A stretch of 45,948 nucleotides of DNA from CATZDY01 sp045599035 (GTDB lineage: Bacteria; Bacillota; Desulfotomaculia; Desulfotomaculales; Desulfocucumaceae): positions 1 through 45,948 of the forward strand of contig JAZRVI010000016.1 of NCBI GenBank assembly GCA_045599035.1, read 5' to 3'. The notes under the pieces were generated by a model that worked only from the letters and a program-made list of their open reading frames with translations, was not told the DNA's origin and made no database searches. Of the stretch, positions 1 to 8,657 are shown piece by piece (position 1 is the first letter of the stretch; every line of letters begins with the position of its first letter). The position numbers and the translations under genes are program-made.

Positions 1-29
1 ACAGAATACTTATAAGATTAATACATGGA

Positions 30-72
30 TTTATAAAAATAAAACTATATTATTTAATTTTATTTTTATAAA
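30..72. repeat. AT-only inverted repeat
   Basis: Positions 30-44 and 58-72 form a perfect 15-bp inverted repeat made only of A and T, around a 13-base loop. It lies in the very AT-rich stretch (1-179) beyond the nrdJ terminator, where no gene is visible. It could be a weak bidirectional terminator for a gene outside the window. Confidence 0.5.
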
Positions 73-179
73 AATCATTTTATATAATATGTTTATGTTA
101 TATTTTTTATAGTCTGTTTATATTGCTTATAATAAAAATGTCTGATAATTTAATCTCCTGATATTGGCAGAAACCCAAT

Positions 180-215
180 AAAAAATCTGGATGAAGTCTG
201 TTAAGCTTCATCCAG
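180..215 (-). terminator. rho-independent terminator of nrdJ
   Basis: A perfect 10-bp stem (187-196 with 206-215, 9-base loop) lies just beyond the nrdJ stop codon. On the minus strand it is followed by a run of six T (positions 185 down to 180). It should end the nrdJ transcript. Confidence 0.85.
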
Positions 216-224
216 AAAAGTTTT

Positions 225-2399
225 CTAACATTTGGAATTTCCGCAATTTAAACAAACATAACAGCCTTCCGCCAGTTTTAGCGGTTCTCCGCACAATTCA
301 CAGACCTGCTGTTCTTCCGGCTCAACAGTTTCGGCTTTAGAAACAGACGGAGCGATTTCCAAAGCAATTTCAGTCAGCTTTTTGGCAATGGCCGAAGCAC
401 AGGACTTGCCGGGAGAAAGATTTTTGCCGGAACCTTTAGCCCGCATATAAGCCGGGCAAGCATGAGTTCCCATAAGTTGTTCAGTAATTTTTTCCAGAGG
501 AATGCCGCCTCGCAGCCCCAGGCTAATCAGGCGGGAAGCTGCTTCACTGTACACCAGACAGCCCCCATCTGAACCAGTAGTTATAAAGGTTTCCAGAATT
601 TCAGAGCCTTGATAATTAACCGTTAAATAAATTTTGCCGCAGCCGGTATTGATGCGATGAGTTACGCCATGAGCCGAAATAGGTCGGGGCTTAATTTCTC
701 CCCGTTTGAATTCAGTCGATTCCGATTCCTTGCTTTCACCGACGGTAATCGTGCCAGCCTTGCAGCCATCCCGGAAAATGGTTATTCCCTTCAGTCCCAG
801 CTCCCAGGCCAGTTGATAGGCTCTGGTTATGTCCTCCAGGGTAGCATTCCCAGACATATTAATGGTTTTGCTGACCGCATTTTCTACATACTTTTGAACT
901 TCCGCCTGCATTTTAATATGACTTAGGAAATCAATATCCTGAGCCCCTTTGAAAAGGGCTTGGATTCCCGCTGGGATTCCTTCCACCCCTTGACAACTTC
1001 CCCGGCGGGCGGTTTCCTGCATGGCCGTTTCACTAACTCCGGCTTTCTGACAAGCCTTTTGGAATAAAGGCGAAAAGACAGCAAAATCTCCGGCTACATT
1101 AGTTTTTTTACTGTAAGCTACAGCAAAAATAGGCTCGATTCCATAGCCTTCACAGCCTGCCAAAGCAGTAACGCTGCCAGTAGGGGCAATAGTAATACAA
1201 GCTGCATTTCGGCGGAGTGTTTCCGGGTAAAAAATACTTTTTTCCCATAAAGGGAAAACGCCCTTTTCTTCACCCAGCTTTTCAGAGGTTTGATGGGCGG
1301 TCTGCTGAATCAAAGCTGTAATTTCCCCGGCCTTTTGGCGGCCAGCCTCCGAATCATAAGCCAAGCCGGACTTAATTAAGGCATCATGCAAACCGGTAAA
1401 GCCTAAGCCAATTTTGCGGCTGGCTCGGGTAGCCTCGGCAATTTTGGGAAGGGGATATTCGGCCAAATCTATTAAATTATCTAAAAACCGGACAGCCGTT
1501 TGAACAGTATCTATGAGCAAGTCTTTTTTTAAGTGGCCTTTTTCATCTATCATCAAGGCCAGATTAATACTGCTCAATAAGCAGGATTCGCCGGGACTAA
1601 GGGGCTGTTCGCCGCAGGGATTGGTACAATTCAGGAAATTATCCGGGATGGGGTTATCTCTTTGAATCCGATCCAAAAAGACCAGACCCGGATCGCCGCA
1701 GGTATAAGCAGCCTGAGCAATGGCCTGCCAAAGCTCCCGGGCTTTGTAAGTAGACTGCACTTGCCCCCCGAATACCAAATCCCAGTCCCGGTTTTCAGCT
1801 ACGGCTTCCATGAAAGCATCTGTAATTCCCACTGAAATATTAAAATTTATCATTCCGCCATTTAATTTAGAGTTAATAAAATTTAATATTTCCGGATGGT
1901 CAATATTTAAAATCCCCATAGAAGCACCCCGCCGGACTCCTCCCTGCATAACCATATTGGAAGAAGCGTCATAAAGCTTAATCAGCTCGACTACCCCGGA
2001 AGCCTGTCCCTTGGTGGAATGCACCAAAGAACCTTGAGGGCGAATTTTACTAAAGTTATAACCTACACCCCCGCCGGATTTAAAGACCAAAGCAGTTTCG
2101 GTCAGGGTTTCATACATGGATTGCAAGCTATCCTCCACATCCAGCACAAAGCAAGCCCCCGGCTGCCAGGGGCGATCCGTTTTCCCGATATTTGCCCAAA
2201 TGGGAGTAGAAGGCACAAAAAAAAGGGAGCTGATCGCCTGTCTGAATTTTTTTTCCCAGTGGCTGGGGTCTTTTTCGTGGGCAGCGGCAGTTTTGGCCAG
2301 CCGCTCCACAGCCTGTTCAAAGCTTTCGCAGATTTTCCCCTGTTCATCTCTTGCCGCATAACGAGCTTCAAATACTTTTTGGCCATTTTCTGACAACAT
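225..2399 (-). CDS. nrdJ: adenosylcobalamin-dependent (class II) ribonucleoside-diphosphate reductase
   Basis: Reduces ribonucleotides to deoxyribonucleotides with an adenosylcobalamin-generated thiyl radical, so it needs no oxygen. Visible family marks are an N-terminal PGACF cysteine, the central NCTNPCGEQPL segment followed by SCLLSSINL (radical and substrate site), and the APTGSV loop. The C-terminus carries a TSCPD-type region and a CxxC...CxxC ribbon (CELC, CLNC) that likely shuttles reducing equivalents. The protein is 724 residues from the ATG at 2399, normal for bacterial NrdJ. The frame extends 24 codons upstream to a TTG, but that part overlaps a good promoter (2433-2461) and lacks a ribosome binding site, whereas GGGAG lies 9 bases before the ATG at 2399. 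It is monocistronic. No cobalamin riboswitch was seen in the short leader. Confidence 0.95.
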   Translation of the reverse strand: MLSENGQKVFEARYAARDEQGKICESFEQAVERLAKTAAAHEKDPSHWEKKFRQAISSLFFVPSTPIWANIGKTDRPWQPGACFVLDVEDSLQSMYETLTETALVFKSGGGVGYNFSKIRPQGSLVHSTKGQASGVVELIKLYDASSNMVMQGGVRRGASMGILNIDHPEILNFINSKLNGGMINFNISVGITDAFMEAVAENRDWDLVFGGQVQSTYKARELWQAIAQAAYTCGDPGLVFLDRIQRDNPIPDNFLNCTNPCGEQPLSPGESCLLSSINLALMIDEKGHLKKDLLIDTVQTAVRFLDNLIDLAEYPLPKIAEATRASRKIGLGFTGLHDALIKSGLAYDSEAGRQKAGEITALIQQTAHQTSEKLGEEKGVFPLWEKSIFYPETLRRNAACITIAPTGSVTALAGCEGYGIEPIFAVAYSKKTNVAGDFAVFSPLFQKACQKAGVSETAMQETARRGSCQGVEGIPAGIQALFKGAQDIDFLSHIKMQAEVQKYVENAVSKTINMSGNATLEDITRAYQLAWELGLKGITIFRDGCKAGTITVGESKESESTEFKRGEIKPRPISAHGVTHRINTGCGKIYLTVNYQGSEILETFITTGSDGGCLVYSEAASRLISLGLRGGIPLEKITEQLMGTHACPAYMRAKGSGKNLSPGKSCASAIAKKLTEIALEIAPSVSKAETVEPEEQQVCELCGEPLKLAEGCYVCLNCGNSKC

Positions 2400-2432
2400 A
2401 TATTTATTCTCCCGTTTCCAATTATTTCTTTT

Positions 2433-2461
2433 ATGATATACAGAAACCAGCTTGAAGTCAA
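2433..2461 (-). promoter_or_regulatory. sigma-A promoter of nrdJ
   Basis: On the minus strand TTGACT (2456-2461) and TATCAT (2433-2438) are separated by 17 bases, about 34 bases upstream of the ATG at 2399. Its position inside the longer open frame argues for the shorter nrdJ start. Confidence 0.7.
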
Positions 2462-2494
2462 ACCTCGTCAACTTGAATTTTCCAGCTTAAGAAC

Positions 2495-2530
2495 AAGAAA
2501 GCAAGCTCTCTTTAGGGAACTTGCTTTCTT
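2495..2530 (-). terminator. stem-loop after the nifX-like gene
   Basis: An 11-bp perfect stem (2495-2505 with 2520-2530) around a 14-base loop follows the NifX-like gene on the minus strand. The T-run on that strand is interrupted (CTTTCTTGTTCTT), so termination may be incomplete. A T-rich tract also follows on the plus strand. Confidence 0.6.
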
Positions 2531-2561
2531 TTAGTCTTTTTGAGTTTGTTTATGAGCTTGT

Positions 2562-2939
2562 TTAATGGGAACAACTTCCACAAGTATGTCCTTCTCCGTG
2601 ATCGTGATGGTGCTGACAAACTGTATTGGTAGAAACAAATTTGCCTGCCAGATAAGCTTTTACCACTTCGTCCACCGAGCCAGTAGCTCCAGTCAGGCCG
2701 ATAATCCCCTGTTTGGCAATGGCATCTTTGGCTCCCTGCCCCATTCCTCCAGCCAGCAGAATATCTACTCCATGAGCTTTTAAGAGAACAGGTAAGGCTC
2801 CATGTCCCTGTTCTTGAGTCGGCAGCAGCTTTTTATCCACAATCTGTTTTTGCTCATTGACTTCGTAAATTGCGAAGGTTTTGGTTTGACCAAAATGACC
2901 AAAAACTTGTTCATTATCGTAAGGAACAGCGATCTTCAT
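2562..2939 (-). CDS. NifX/NifB-like dinitrogenase iron-molybdenum cofactor biosynthesis domain protein
   Basis: A 125-residue protein made of one MTH1175/NifX-type RNase H-like domain (about residues 1-105: MKIAVPYDN..., VFGHFGQT, LLAGGMGQGAKDAI). The C-terminal tail is rich in His and Cys (HHHDHGEGHTCGSCSH), which suggests metal binding. Members of this family bind Fe or Fe-Mo-S clusters; stand-alone copies in anaerobes without nitrogenase have no settled function, and no nif genes are visible here. It follows the DUF134 gene with an 18-base gap and a clear AAAGGAGA site, so the two are one transcription unit from the promoter at 3364-3392. A role in cluster or metal handling is inferred from family and context only. 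Confidence 0.85.
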   Translation of the reverse strand: MKIAVPYDNEQVFGHFGQTKTFAIYEVNEQKQIVDKKLLPTQEQGHGALPVLLKAHGVDILLAGGMGQGAKDAIAKQGIIGLTGATGSVDEVVKAYLAGKFVSTNTVCQHHHDHGEGHTCGSCSH

Positions 2940-2957
2940 ATTAAAAATCTCCTTTGA

Positions 2958-3332
2958 TTAATAATTTTTTTTGAAACAGTTTTCGCAATTGTGGCAAGAG
3001 GAACATACTTTCCGCTTATCTCGACAACAGGCAATATCATCGGTTAGGATATAATTGCCTCCGCTGATTTGAATAACCTTGCCTTGCAGCAAAGCTTCAG
3101 CCACTTTCAGATGGGCTGAATTCAGCACCCGCTGAAAGGTTCCCCGGGAAATTTCCATGTGCTCCGCAGCCTTTTGTTGATCATATAAAAGATAGTCTGA
3201 CAATCGAATAGCTTCCAGTTCATCCAAAGCCAGGATAATTTTTTCTGAAGGCTTTTCATCGGAACCATCTGGAGAAAAACGGCAATGATCCGGCATAAAG
3301 CCGATTTTGCGGCACTTGGGTCTTCTGGGCAT
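2958..3332 (-). CDS. DUF134 (UPF0251) family DNA-binding protein
   Basis: A 124-residue protein of the DUF134 family. The N-terminus (MPRRPKCRKI...) and the LDELEAIRLSDY...QQKAAEHMEISRGTFQRVL segment give a sigma-region-4-like helix-turn-helix at about residues 37-70. The C-terminus holds clustered cysteines (CC, CSSCHNC, C) that could bind metal or a cluster. DUF134 genes frequently neighbour NifX-like genes in anaerobes, as here, so it is probably the regulator of this two-gene unit, though this is inference. Its promoter contains an 8-bp palindrome between -35 and -10, a plausible site for autoregulation. Confidence 0.85.
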   Translation of the reverse strand: MPRRPKCRKIGFMPDHCRFSPDGSDEKPSEKIILALDELEAIRLSDYLLYDQQKAAEHMEISRGTFQRVLNSAHLKVAEALLQGKVIQISGGNYILTDDIACCRDKRKVCSSCHNCENCFKKNY

Positions 3333-3363
3333 TTCTTTCCCACCTTTTGCAATAACTATTTAA

Positions 3364-3392
3364 ATTATAATAGGCATATGCACAAATGTCAA
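3364..3392 (-). promoter_or_regulatory. consensus sigma-A promoter with palindrome in the spacer
   Basis: On the minus strand a perfect TTGACA (3387-3392) and a perfect TATAAT (3364-3369) are 17 bases apart, upstream of the DUF134 gene. The spacer contains the 8-bp palindrome GCATATGC at 3374-3381, well placed for a repressor. Confidence 0.85.
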
Positions 3393-3395
3393 GTC

Positions 3396-4718
3396 TTAGT
3401 CTTCACTATAATGTTTTAGCCTTTTCCAAGTAATCCTGAATACAGTAAATTTTTGTTCCTGACTGAAAGCTTGAATATGCCCGCCGTGAGTTTCAGTGAT
3501 CGCTTTGGCAATGGCCAAACCCAATCCATAACCTCCAGTTTTGCGTTCCCGGGAAGTATCTGGTCGATAAAAACGATCAAAGATATGATTCAAATGCTCT
3601 TGGGAAATTCCTTCTCCGGTATTTTGTACCTTTAAAACCACCAGATTATCTTTGCTTTCCAGGGTAACTAAGATCTTACCTTTAGGGTTGGTGTATTTAA
3701 CCGCATTGTCCAGTAAAATTAAAATCAACTGACTGAGCTGTTCCTGATTGCCGTTAATCCACAGATCAGGGACGATTTTGCTTTCAAAAGAAAATCCTTT
3801 TTCAAAAATTACTGCTTCCATAATCATAATGGTATTGGCTGTCAAATCACTCAAATTAATCGGAACAAAAGCAGCCTGCAAATCTTGATTATTCATGCGG
3901 CTTAAATATAGGAGATCATTAGTTAGCCGAGTCATTCTTTTGGTTTCAGATTGAATATATTGCAGCCATTTGCTTTGCTCTGCAACCGAGCTTTCCGGGT
4001 TGGACAAAACTACATCAATATTGGCATTAATAGAGGTTAAAGGGGTCTTTAGTTCGTGGGAAGCATCGGAAACAAATTGCTTTTGTTTGTCAAAAGCCAG
4101 CTTGACTGGCCGAATATAGCGGTCGGCAAAATAACGGCTGATAAAATAAATTATAATTAAAACGCCCACCGAAACCAGTAAAGAGCTGTACAACAAATGA
4201 CGAAGAACCACTTCCTGAGCGGTTATATTCATAACGGTTAGGCAGAAATAGTCTGGAGCCACCGGCTTTTTGGAATAAGCCCAAGCAAAGCCATCGCTCC
4301 GAAATCGGCCATAATTCTTCTTCTGTTTCAAAAAAAATTGTACTGCTTCTTCATATAATTTATCATTGATTCCATAATAATTGGAGCGTCTATCCAAAAC
4401 ATTATTTTGGGCATCCAGCAGAACAAAAAAGCTGATGGTATGTTCCCTGTTATTTGAATTTTGTTCCAGACTGATGATTAACCCTGAATTGGTGATATGA
4501 TCTACTTCTGGATAATCAGGAAAACTATGAATCAAGTAGGAGGGATCATGAACATTAATAATTCGGATTGAAGTGCTGAGCTGGTGTAATTCCTGCCGAA
4601 TTTCTATGTCATTATATTTAAAAATAATCAAGCAAATTGCTCCAAAAGCCAAAAACATGGTAATGGTTGTAATTGCCAGATGCAGAACTAAAAAACGGTT
4701 GCGGAGCTGACGAAACAT
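3396..4718 (-). CDS. sensor histidine kinase
   Basis: A 440-residue membrane kinase that should phosphorylate the response regulator encoded just upstream. Transmembrane segments lie at about residues 8-33 and 173-193, enclosing an extracytoplasmic sensor region of about 140 residues with no recognisable domain. A short linker follows, then the H-box (SDASHELKTP, His221), the N-box (LLDNAVKYT, Asn338), and the G-boxes (GEGIS at about 369, GGYGLGLAIA at about 395). Its ATG overlaps the regulator stop codon, so the pair is translationally coupled. The signal sensed cannot be told from sequence. The gene is not obviously tied to the metal genes downstream, because a consensus promoter separates them. 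Confidence 0.93.
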   Translation of the reverse strand: MFRQLRNRFLVLHLAITTITMFLAFGAICLIIFKYNDIEIRQELHQLSTSIRIINVHDPSYLIHSFPDYPEVDHITNSGLIISLEQNSNNREHTISFFVLLDAQNNVLDRRSNYYGINDKLYEEAVQFFLKQKKNYGRFRSDGFAWAYSKKPVAPDYFCLTVMNITAQEVVLRHLLYSSLLVSVGVLIIIYFISRYFADRYIRPVKLAFDKQKQFVSDASHELKTPLTSINANIDVVLSNPESSVAEQSKWLQYIQSETKRMTRLTNDLLYLSRMNNQDLQAAFVPINLSDLTANTIMIMEAVIFEKGFSFESKIVPDLWINGNQEQLSQLILILLDNAVKYTNPKGKILVTLESKDNLVVLKVQNTGEGISQEHLNHIFDRFYRPDTSRERKTGGYGLGLAIAKAITETHGGHIQAFSQEQKFTVFRITWKRLKHYSED

Positions 4719-5392
4719 TATTTTTCCTCCAGAATATAACCCACTCCCCGAATGGTATTAATGACGATTGAGGAGTGCAGATAACTTAATTTTTTCCGCA
4801 GAAAAGAGATATAAACTTCCACATTATTGTGTTCAGCCTCGGAGTCATAACCCCACAATCTTTCAATAATCAATTCCTTGGAGGTACTCATGCCCATTCG
4901 TTTAAAGAGCAGCTCAATTAGCTGACTTTCCTTTAAGGTGAGTTTAACCTCCTTGTCCCCTTTGATTAATTTCAGGTTGGAGGTCTGCAAAATTAAGTCT
5001 CCTGCCAATAATTCGCCATCAGGAGCTATTTCTCCCCGGCGGCGGGTCATGGCTCGAATTCTGGCCAGAAATTCCTCTATTTCAAAAGGTTTGGGGATAT
5101 AATCATCAGCCCCCGCATCCAGGCCGCTTACCTTGTCGGAAGTATCATTTTTGGCTGTTAACAGTATTACCGGAGTTATTTTATCCTTCTGTCGCAAACT
5201 CTTAAGAATACTAATTCCGTCCATTCCGGGCAGCATAATATCCAGAATAATCAAGTCATAAATTCCGCTTAAAGCACAATCCAAACCTTCTTCTCCATTG
5301 TGTACAGCATCCACGCTATAATGCTGCTTTTTTAATAATTGGCTCAAAGCTTCCGCCAAATGAATTTCATCTTCTACGATCAGAATCCTCAT
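4718..5392 (-). CDS. OmpR/PhoB-family response regulator
   Basis: A 224-residue two-domain regulator. The receiver domain has the acidic pocket (VEDE), the phospho-acceptor Asp in LIILDIMLPGMDG (residue 51 from the chosen start), the conserved Thr (LLTAK) and Lys (IPKPF). The C-terminal winged helix ends in the usual VEVYISFLRKKL and IRGVGYIL segments. The ATG at 5392 is preferred because AAAGG lies nine bases upstream; an ATG three codons earlier abuts that site directly. It is the first gene of a pair with the kinase. The AT-rich leader contains repeated TTTAAAG/TTTAAG half-sites that could allow autoregulation, but this is weak evidence. Confidence 0.93.
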   Translation of the reverse strand: MRILIVEDEIHLAEALSQLLKKQHYSVDAVHNGEEGLDCALSGIYDLIILDIMLPGMDGISILKSLRQKDKITPVILLTAKNDTSDKVSGLDAGADDYIPKPFEIEEFLARIRAMTRRRGEIAPDGELLAGDLILQTSNLKLIKGDKEVKLTLKESQLIELLFKRMGMSTSKELIIERLWGYDSEAEHNNVEVYISFLRKKLSYLHSSIVINTIRGVGYILEEK

Positions 5393-5590
5393 CTTCCTCA
5401 TCCTTTACTTTTTTTATAGCTATATTTTAACTTTATTTTCTTAAAGGAACTTTAAACAATTCAAGATCTTTTTTTAATTTTAACCAATTTGGGCATAATT
5501 AAAATATTTACTCGAATAAAGCAGGATTTAAGACCAAAAAAGAGAAGTTTTAAAGGTTAGAAAGTCAAGCAAATCAGGAGGAATTTTTAA

Positions 5591-6583
5591 ATGGTTAGGA
5601 TTGGTATTCCCAGTTCTCTGCTTTATTATTGGCATTATCCCATGTGGCATACTTTTTTTACTGAACTAGGTTTGGAAGTAGTTACTTCCGACAAAACCAA
5701 TAAAAATATTCTGGATGCTGGGATCCAAAACGCCTTAGCTGATGCCTGTGTTCCGGTTAAAATTTTTTTCGGTCATACTCTTTCTTTAAAAAACAAGGTG
5801 GACTATTTATTTGTTCCCCGGGTAGTCTGTCTGAATAATAAAACTATTTATTGTCCCAAGTTTTTGGGAATGCCGGATATGCTGCGTTATGGAGTCAGCA
5901 AACTCCCTCCCATTATTGATGTGACCATGGATGTTCGAGGACAAAGCTTCGGCTTGTGGAAAGCCTTTCGACAAATTGGTCAATTTTTAAGGTTTAGTTC
6001 GGCTCAAATTTGGTCGGCCTATCTCAAGGCCAAAAAAACAGATCGAACATATCGCAAAATGCTGCTTTCTGGTTTGCATCCCCCGGAGGCTATCGCCAAA
6101 TTGGGCATTAATTTGCAAATATCCGCTTCTCATGCTTCCGAACCTCCGACCAAGCCAGACTTAACCCTGGCTGTTTTGGGTTATCCCTATGAAGTATATG
6201 ATGAATATATTAGTGTTAATCTTCTGCAAAAGCTGAAAAAGCTGAATGTTAAGGTTATTACCCTGGAAAATATTCCGCCCCGGATTTTATACAGCAAAGC
6301 CAATGAGGTGTCCAAGGATATGTTTTGGACCTTTAGCGATTTGGTTCTGCGAGCCACCAGATATATTTACCGTAAGGGTCTGGCGGATGGGGTCATTCAC
6401 CTGACCGCCTTTAGCTGCGGACCGGATTCGATTGTTGATCGCATGATGGAATTTACTTCGCACATGAACCGCCAAATTCCTTTTATGCGATTGAGTATTG
6501 ACGAACACAGCGGAGATGCTGGCGTATCTACCCGGTTGGAAGCTTTTACCGATATGCTGCGTCGCCGCAAAGGAGGAGCCTGA
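5591..6583 (+). CDS. acyl-CoA dehydratase activase-related protein (DUF2229), subunit 1
   Basis: A 330-residue protein of the DUF2229 / 2-hydroxyacyl-CoA dehydratase-like group. Conserved cysteine-bearing segments are ADACVPVKIFFGH, VVCLNNKTIYCPKFLGMP and TAFSCGPDSIVDRMM; in related proteins such cysteines ligate Fe-S clusters. The end (RLSIDEHSGDAGVSTRLEAF) matches the end of the next protein, so the two are paralogues. It is the first gene of a four-gene operon (gap 5 bases to the next gene) with a strong AGGAGGAA site before the ATG. Partnership with the BadF-type ATPase encoded two genes downstream is strongly implied. The substrate of these DUF2229 systems is unknown, so the role is an ATP-driven, low-potential reduction of an unidentified target. 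Confidence 0.88.
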   Translation: MVRIGIPSSLLYYWHYPMWHTFFTELGLEVVTSDKTNKNILDAGIQNALADACVPVKIFFGHTLSLKNKVDYLFVPRVVCLNNKTIYCPKFLGMPDMLRYGVSKLPPIIDVTMDVRGQSFGLWKAFRQIGQFLRFSSAQIWSAYLKAKKTDRTYRKMLLSGLHPPEAIAKLGINLQISASHASEPPTKPDLTLAVLGYPYEVYDEYISVNLLQKLKKLNVKVITLENIPPRILYSKANEVSKDMFWTFSDLVLRATRYIYRKGLADGVIHLTAFSCGPDSIVDRMMEFTSHMNRQIPFMRLSIDEHSGDAGVSTRLEAFTDMLRRRKGGA

Positions 6584-6588
6584 GAATT

Positions 6589-7710
6589 ATGCCAAAAGTT
6601 TCTTTTCCGCATATGGGGGAATATTCCCGCTCTTTTGAAATGCTCTTGCAGGATTTGGGCAATGAAGTGATTCTGCCGCCCCGCCCCACCAAACGAACCT
6701 TGGACTATGGGGTGCAAAACGCTCCGGAATTTGCCTGTTTTCCTTTAAAGATTTTAATGGGAACTTACATTGAAGTTTGCAAAATGGGCGTAGATTATAT
6801 CGTAACCAGTGGCGGAGTCGGCCCCTGCCGGGCAGGACAATATGCTCAAATGCACCAAAATATTCTGAAAGAACTGGGCTTTAAAACCCAGGTACTTACT
6901 CTTGAAGCTCCTCGTTTTCAACTGATGGATTTTCTGGATAAAATCCAGAGGATCAACCCGCTTAATCTTTCCTACAAAGCCATTTGGGAATGTATTATGC
7001 GAGCCTGGAAAAAGCTGTCCATTCTGGATACCATTGAACAAACTACTCATAAAATTAGACCGCGGGAAGTCATCAAGGGTTCCACCACCAAAGCTTATAA
7101 AAAGGTCTTAAACTGGATTTCTTCTGCTTATACCAACCGGGAAATGGACGAAGCCAAAGAAGCCGCTCTGCTGGAACTGAATAAAGTGGATCAGGTTTAC
7201 CGCAATGATATTTTGAAAATCGGAATTATTGGAGAAATTTATGTTCTGTTGGAACCAGCCAGTAATTTGGAAATTGAAGAAACCCTGGGCAATTTGGGAG
7301 TAGAAGTCCATCGTTCCATGTATTTAACCGGTTGGACCCAGGACAATACCGGAGGCAAGGGTACCAAAGAACATCTGAGCGTTAAAGAAGCAGCCACTCC
7401 CTATATTCCCCTGTGCATCGGGGGACATGGTCAGGAATCGGTTGGCCATACCGTAATTTACGCTAAAGAAGGCTATGACGGAGTAATCCAAATGGCTCCT
7501 TTTACCTGTATTCCAGAGATTGTTTCCCGAACCATCCTGACCAAAGTCAGCAAGGATTTGGATATTCCGGTGTTAACTTTCTTTTTGGACGAGCAGACCG
7601 GAAAGGCAGGCATGGCCACCCGGCTGGAAGCTTTTGTAGATTTAATCCGCCGCCAAAAGCTGGAACTGCAAGAAAGGAGCAAAAAAAATGAAAGCTTATT
7701 TAGGAATTGA
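6589..7710 (+). CDS. acyl-CoA dehydratase activase-related protein (DUF2229/HgdB-like), subunit 2
   Basis: A 373-residue paralogue of the preceding protein, longer by an internal stretch. It keeps cysteine motifs in PEFACFPLKILMGTY, GGVGPCRAGQYAQMHQ, PLCIGGHGQESVGH and MAPFTCIPEIV, followed by the shared FFLDEQTGKAGMATRLEAF end. This pattern is close to the double-cubane-cluster and 2-hydroxyacyl-CoA dehydratase component families. The last 23 bases overlap the ATPase gene, so translation of the two is coupled. With subunit 1 it probably makes a heteromeric Fe-S protein that receives electrons from the ATPase. The actual substrate cannot be named from sequence. Confidence 0.88.
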   Translation: MPKVSFPHMGEYSRSFEMLLQDLGNEVILPPRPTKRTLDYGVQNAPEFACFPLKILMGTYIEVCKMGVDYIVTSGGVGPCRAGQYAQMHQNILKELGFKTQVLTLEAPRFQLMDFLDKIQRINPLNLSYKAIWECIMRAWKKLSILDTIEQTTHKIRPREVIKGSTTKAYKKVLNWISSAYTNREMDEAKEAALLELNKVDQVYRNDILKIGIIGEIYVLLEPASNLEIEETLGNLGVEVHRSMYLTGWTQDNTGGKGTKEHLSVKEAATPYIPLCIGGHGQESVGHTVIYAKEGYDGVIQMAPFTCIPEIVSRTILTKVSKDLDIPVLTFFLDEQTGKAGMATRLEAFVDLIRRQKLELQERSKKNESLFRN

Positions 7711-8641
7711 TGTGGGTTCAGTCAGCACCAACCTGGTTTTGATGGATGAAAAAGAAAATATCCATGCGGCTTTGTATTTGCGAACCCAAGGCCGCCCCAT
7801 TGAAACTATTTTAAAGGGAATGCAGGAAATTAAGGACAATATGCCGTCTGATTTGGAAATTGCCGGCACTGGAGCCACTGGCAGCGGACGGGCTTTGGCT
7901 GGAGTTATGGTTAATGCTGATGTGGTAAAAAATGAAATTACAGCTCATGCGGTGGCTGCTTCTTCCTTGATTCCCAATGTCCAAACCGTTTTGGAAATCG
8001 GTGGTCAGGACAGCAAAATTATTATTATTCGCAATCGGGTGGTAACGGATTTTGCCATGAATACGGTTTGTGCTGCGGGAACCGGTTCTTTTTTGGATCA
8101 TCAGGCTGATCGGCTGAATATTCCGATTACTGATTTTGGCGATTTGGCCTTGCAGTCTTCTACTACCGTTCGCATTGCCGGCCGCTGTACGGTTTTTGCG
8201 GAATCCGATATGATTCACAAACAGCAGATGGGCTATGCCATGTCCGATATTATCAATGGTTTATGTGAAGCTTTGGTTAGAAATTATTTGAACAATGTAG
8301 GCAAGGGTAAGGAAATTTTGGGGCCGGTGGTCTTTCAGGGCGGAGTGGCTGCCAACAAAGGAATTAAGGCGGCCTTTGAGCGAGCTTTAGGTTTACCGGT
8401 AGAAGTCCCTCAATACCATAATGTTATGGGAGCCATTGGAGCAGCTCGACTGGCTCGGGAAGAAACCCAAAAAACCGGTCTGACCAGGTTTAAGGGCTTT
8501 CAAATTACCGGCCTCAACTATCGCACCGGCAGCTTTGAATGTAACGGCTGCCCCAACTCCTGCGAGATTTCAGAAATTTACGAAGGTGATAAGGTTATTG
8601 GACGCTGGGGTTCCCGGTGTCAAAAATGGGATGTAGTTTAG
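7688..8641 (+). CDS. BadF/BadG/HgdC-type ATPase (acyl-CoA dehydratase activase)
   Basis: A 317-residue ASKHA-fold ATPase. In this family a [4Fe-4S] cluster bridges the homodimer and ATP hydrolysis drives one-electron transfer to the partner reductase. Visible are phosphate-1 (GIDVGSVSTN), the IEIGGQDSK-like segment (LEIGGQDSK), phosphate-2 and the adenosine motif (FQGGVAANKG), plus both cluster cysteines (Cys128 in VCAAGTGSF, Cys167 in GRCTVFAES). Unusually, the protein continues past the family core into a second Cys set: Cys285, Cys288, Cys292 and Cys311. AAGGAG before the ATG lies inside the preceding gene. It is the energy-coupling partner for the two DUF2229 proteins. Confidence 0.92.
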   Translation: MKAYLGIDVGSVSTNLVLMDEKENIHAALYLRTQGRPIETILKGMQEIKDNMPSDLEIAGTGATGSGRALAGVMVNADVVKNEITAHAVAASSLIPNVQTVLEIGGQDSKIIIIRNRVVTDFAMNTVCAAGTGSFLDHQADRLNIPITDFGDLALQSSTTVRIAGRCTVFAESDMIHKQQMGYAMSDIINGLCEALVRNYLNNVGKGKEILGPVVFQGGVAANKGIKAAFERALGLPVEVPQYHNVMGAIGAARLAREETQKTGLTRFKGFQITGLNYRTGSFECNGCPNSCEISEIYEGDKVIGRWGSRCQKWDVV

Positions 8642-8657
8642 TTGAGGAGGGACGAAT

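Noticed and set aside
1..179. Origin-like AT-rich region
   Set aside because: AT-rich with one inverted repeat, but no DnaA boxes and no dnaA or dnaN gene nearby.
657..926. Open frame on the plus strand inside nrdJ
   Set aside because: It lies fully within nrdJ on the other strand, has no ribosome binding site and no family similarity. Similar antisense frames across the window were left out for the same reason.
7688..8641. Classical 2-hydroxyglutaryl-CoA dehydratase activator
   Set aside because: The ATPase is of this type, but the partners are DUF2229-like, and no CoA-transferase, dehydrogenase or enoyl-CoA genes accompany them, so that pathway is not supported.
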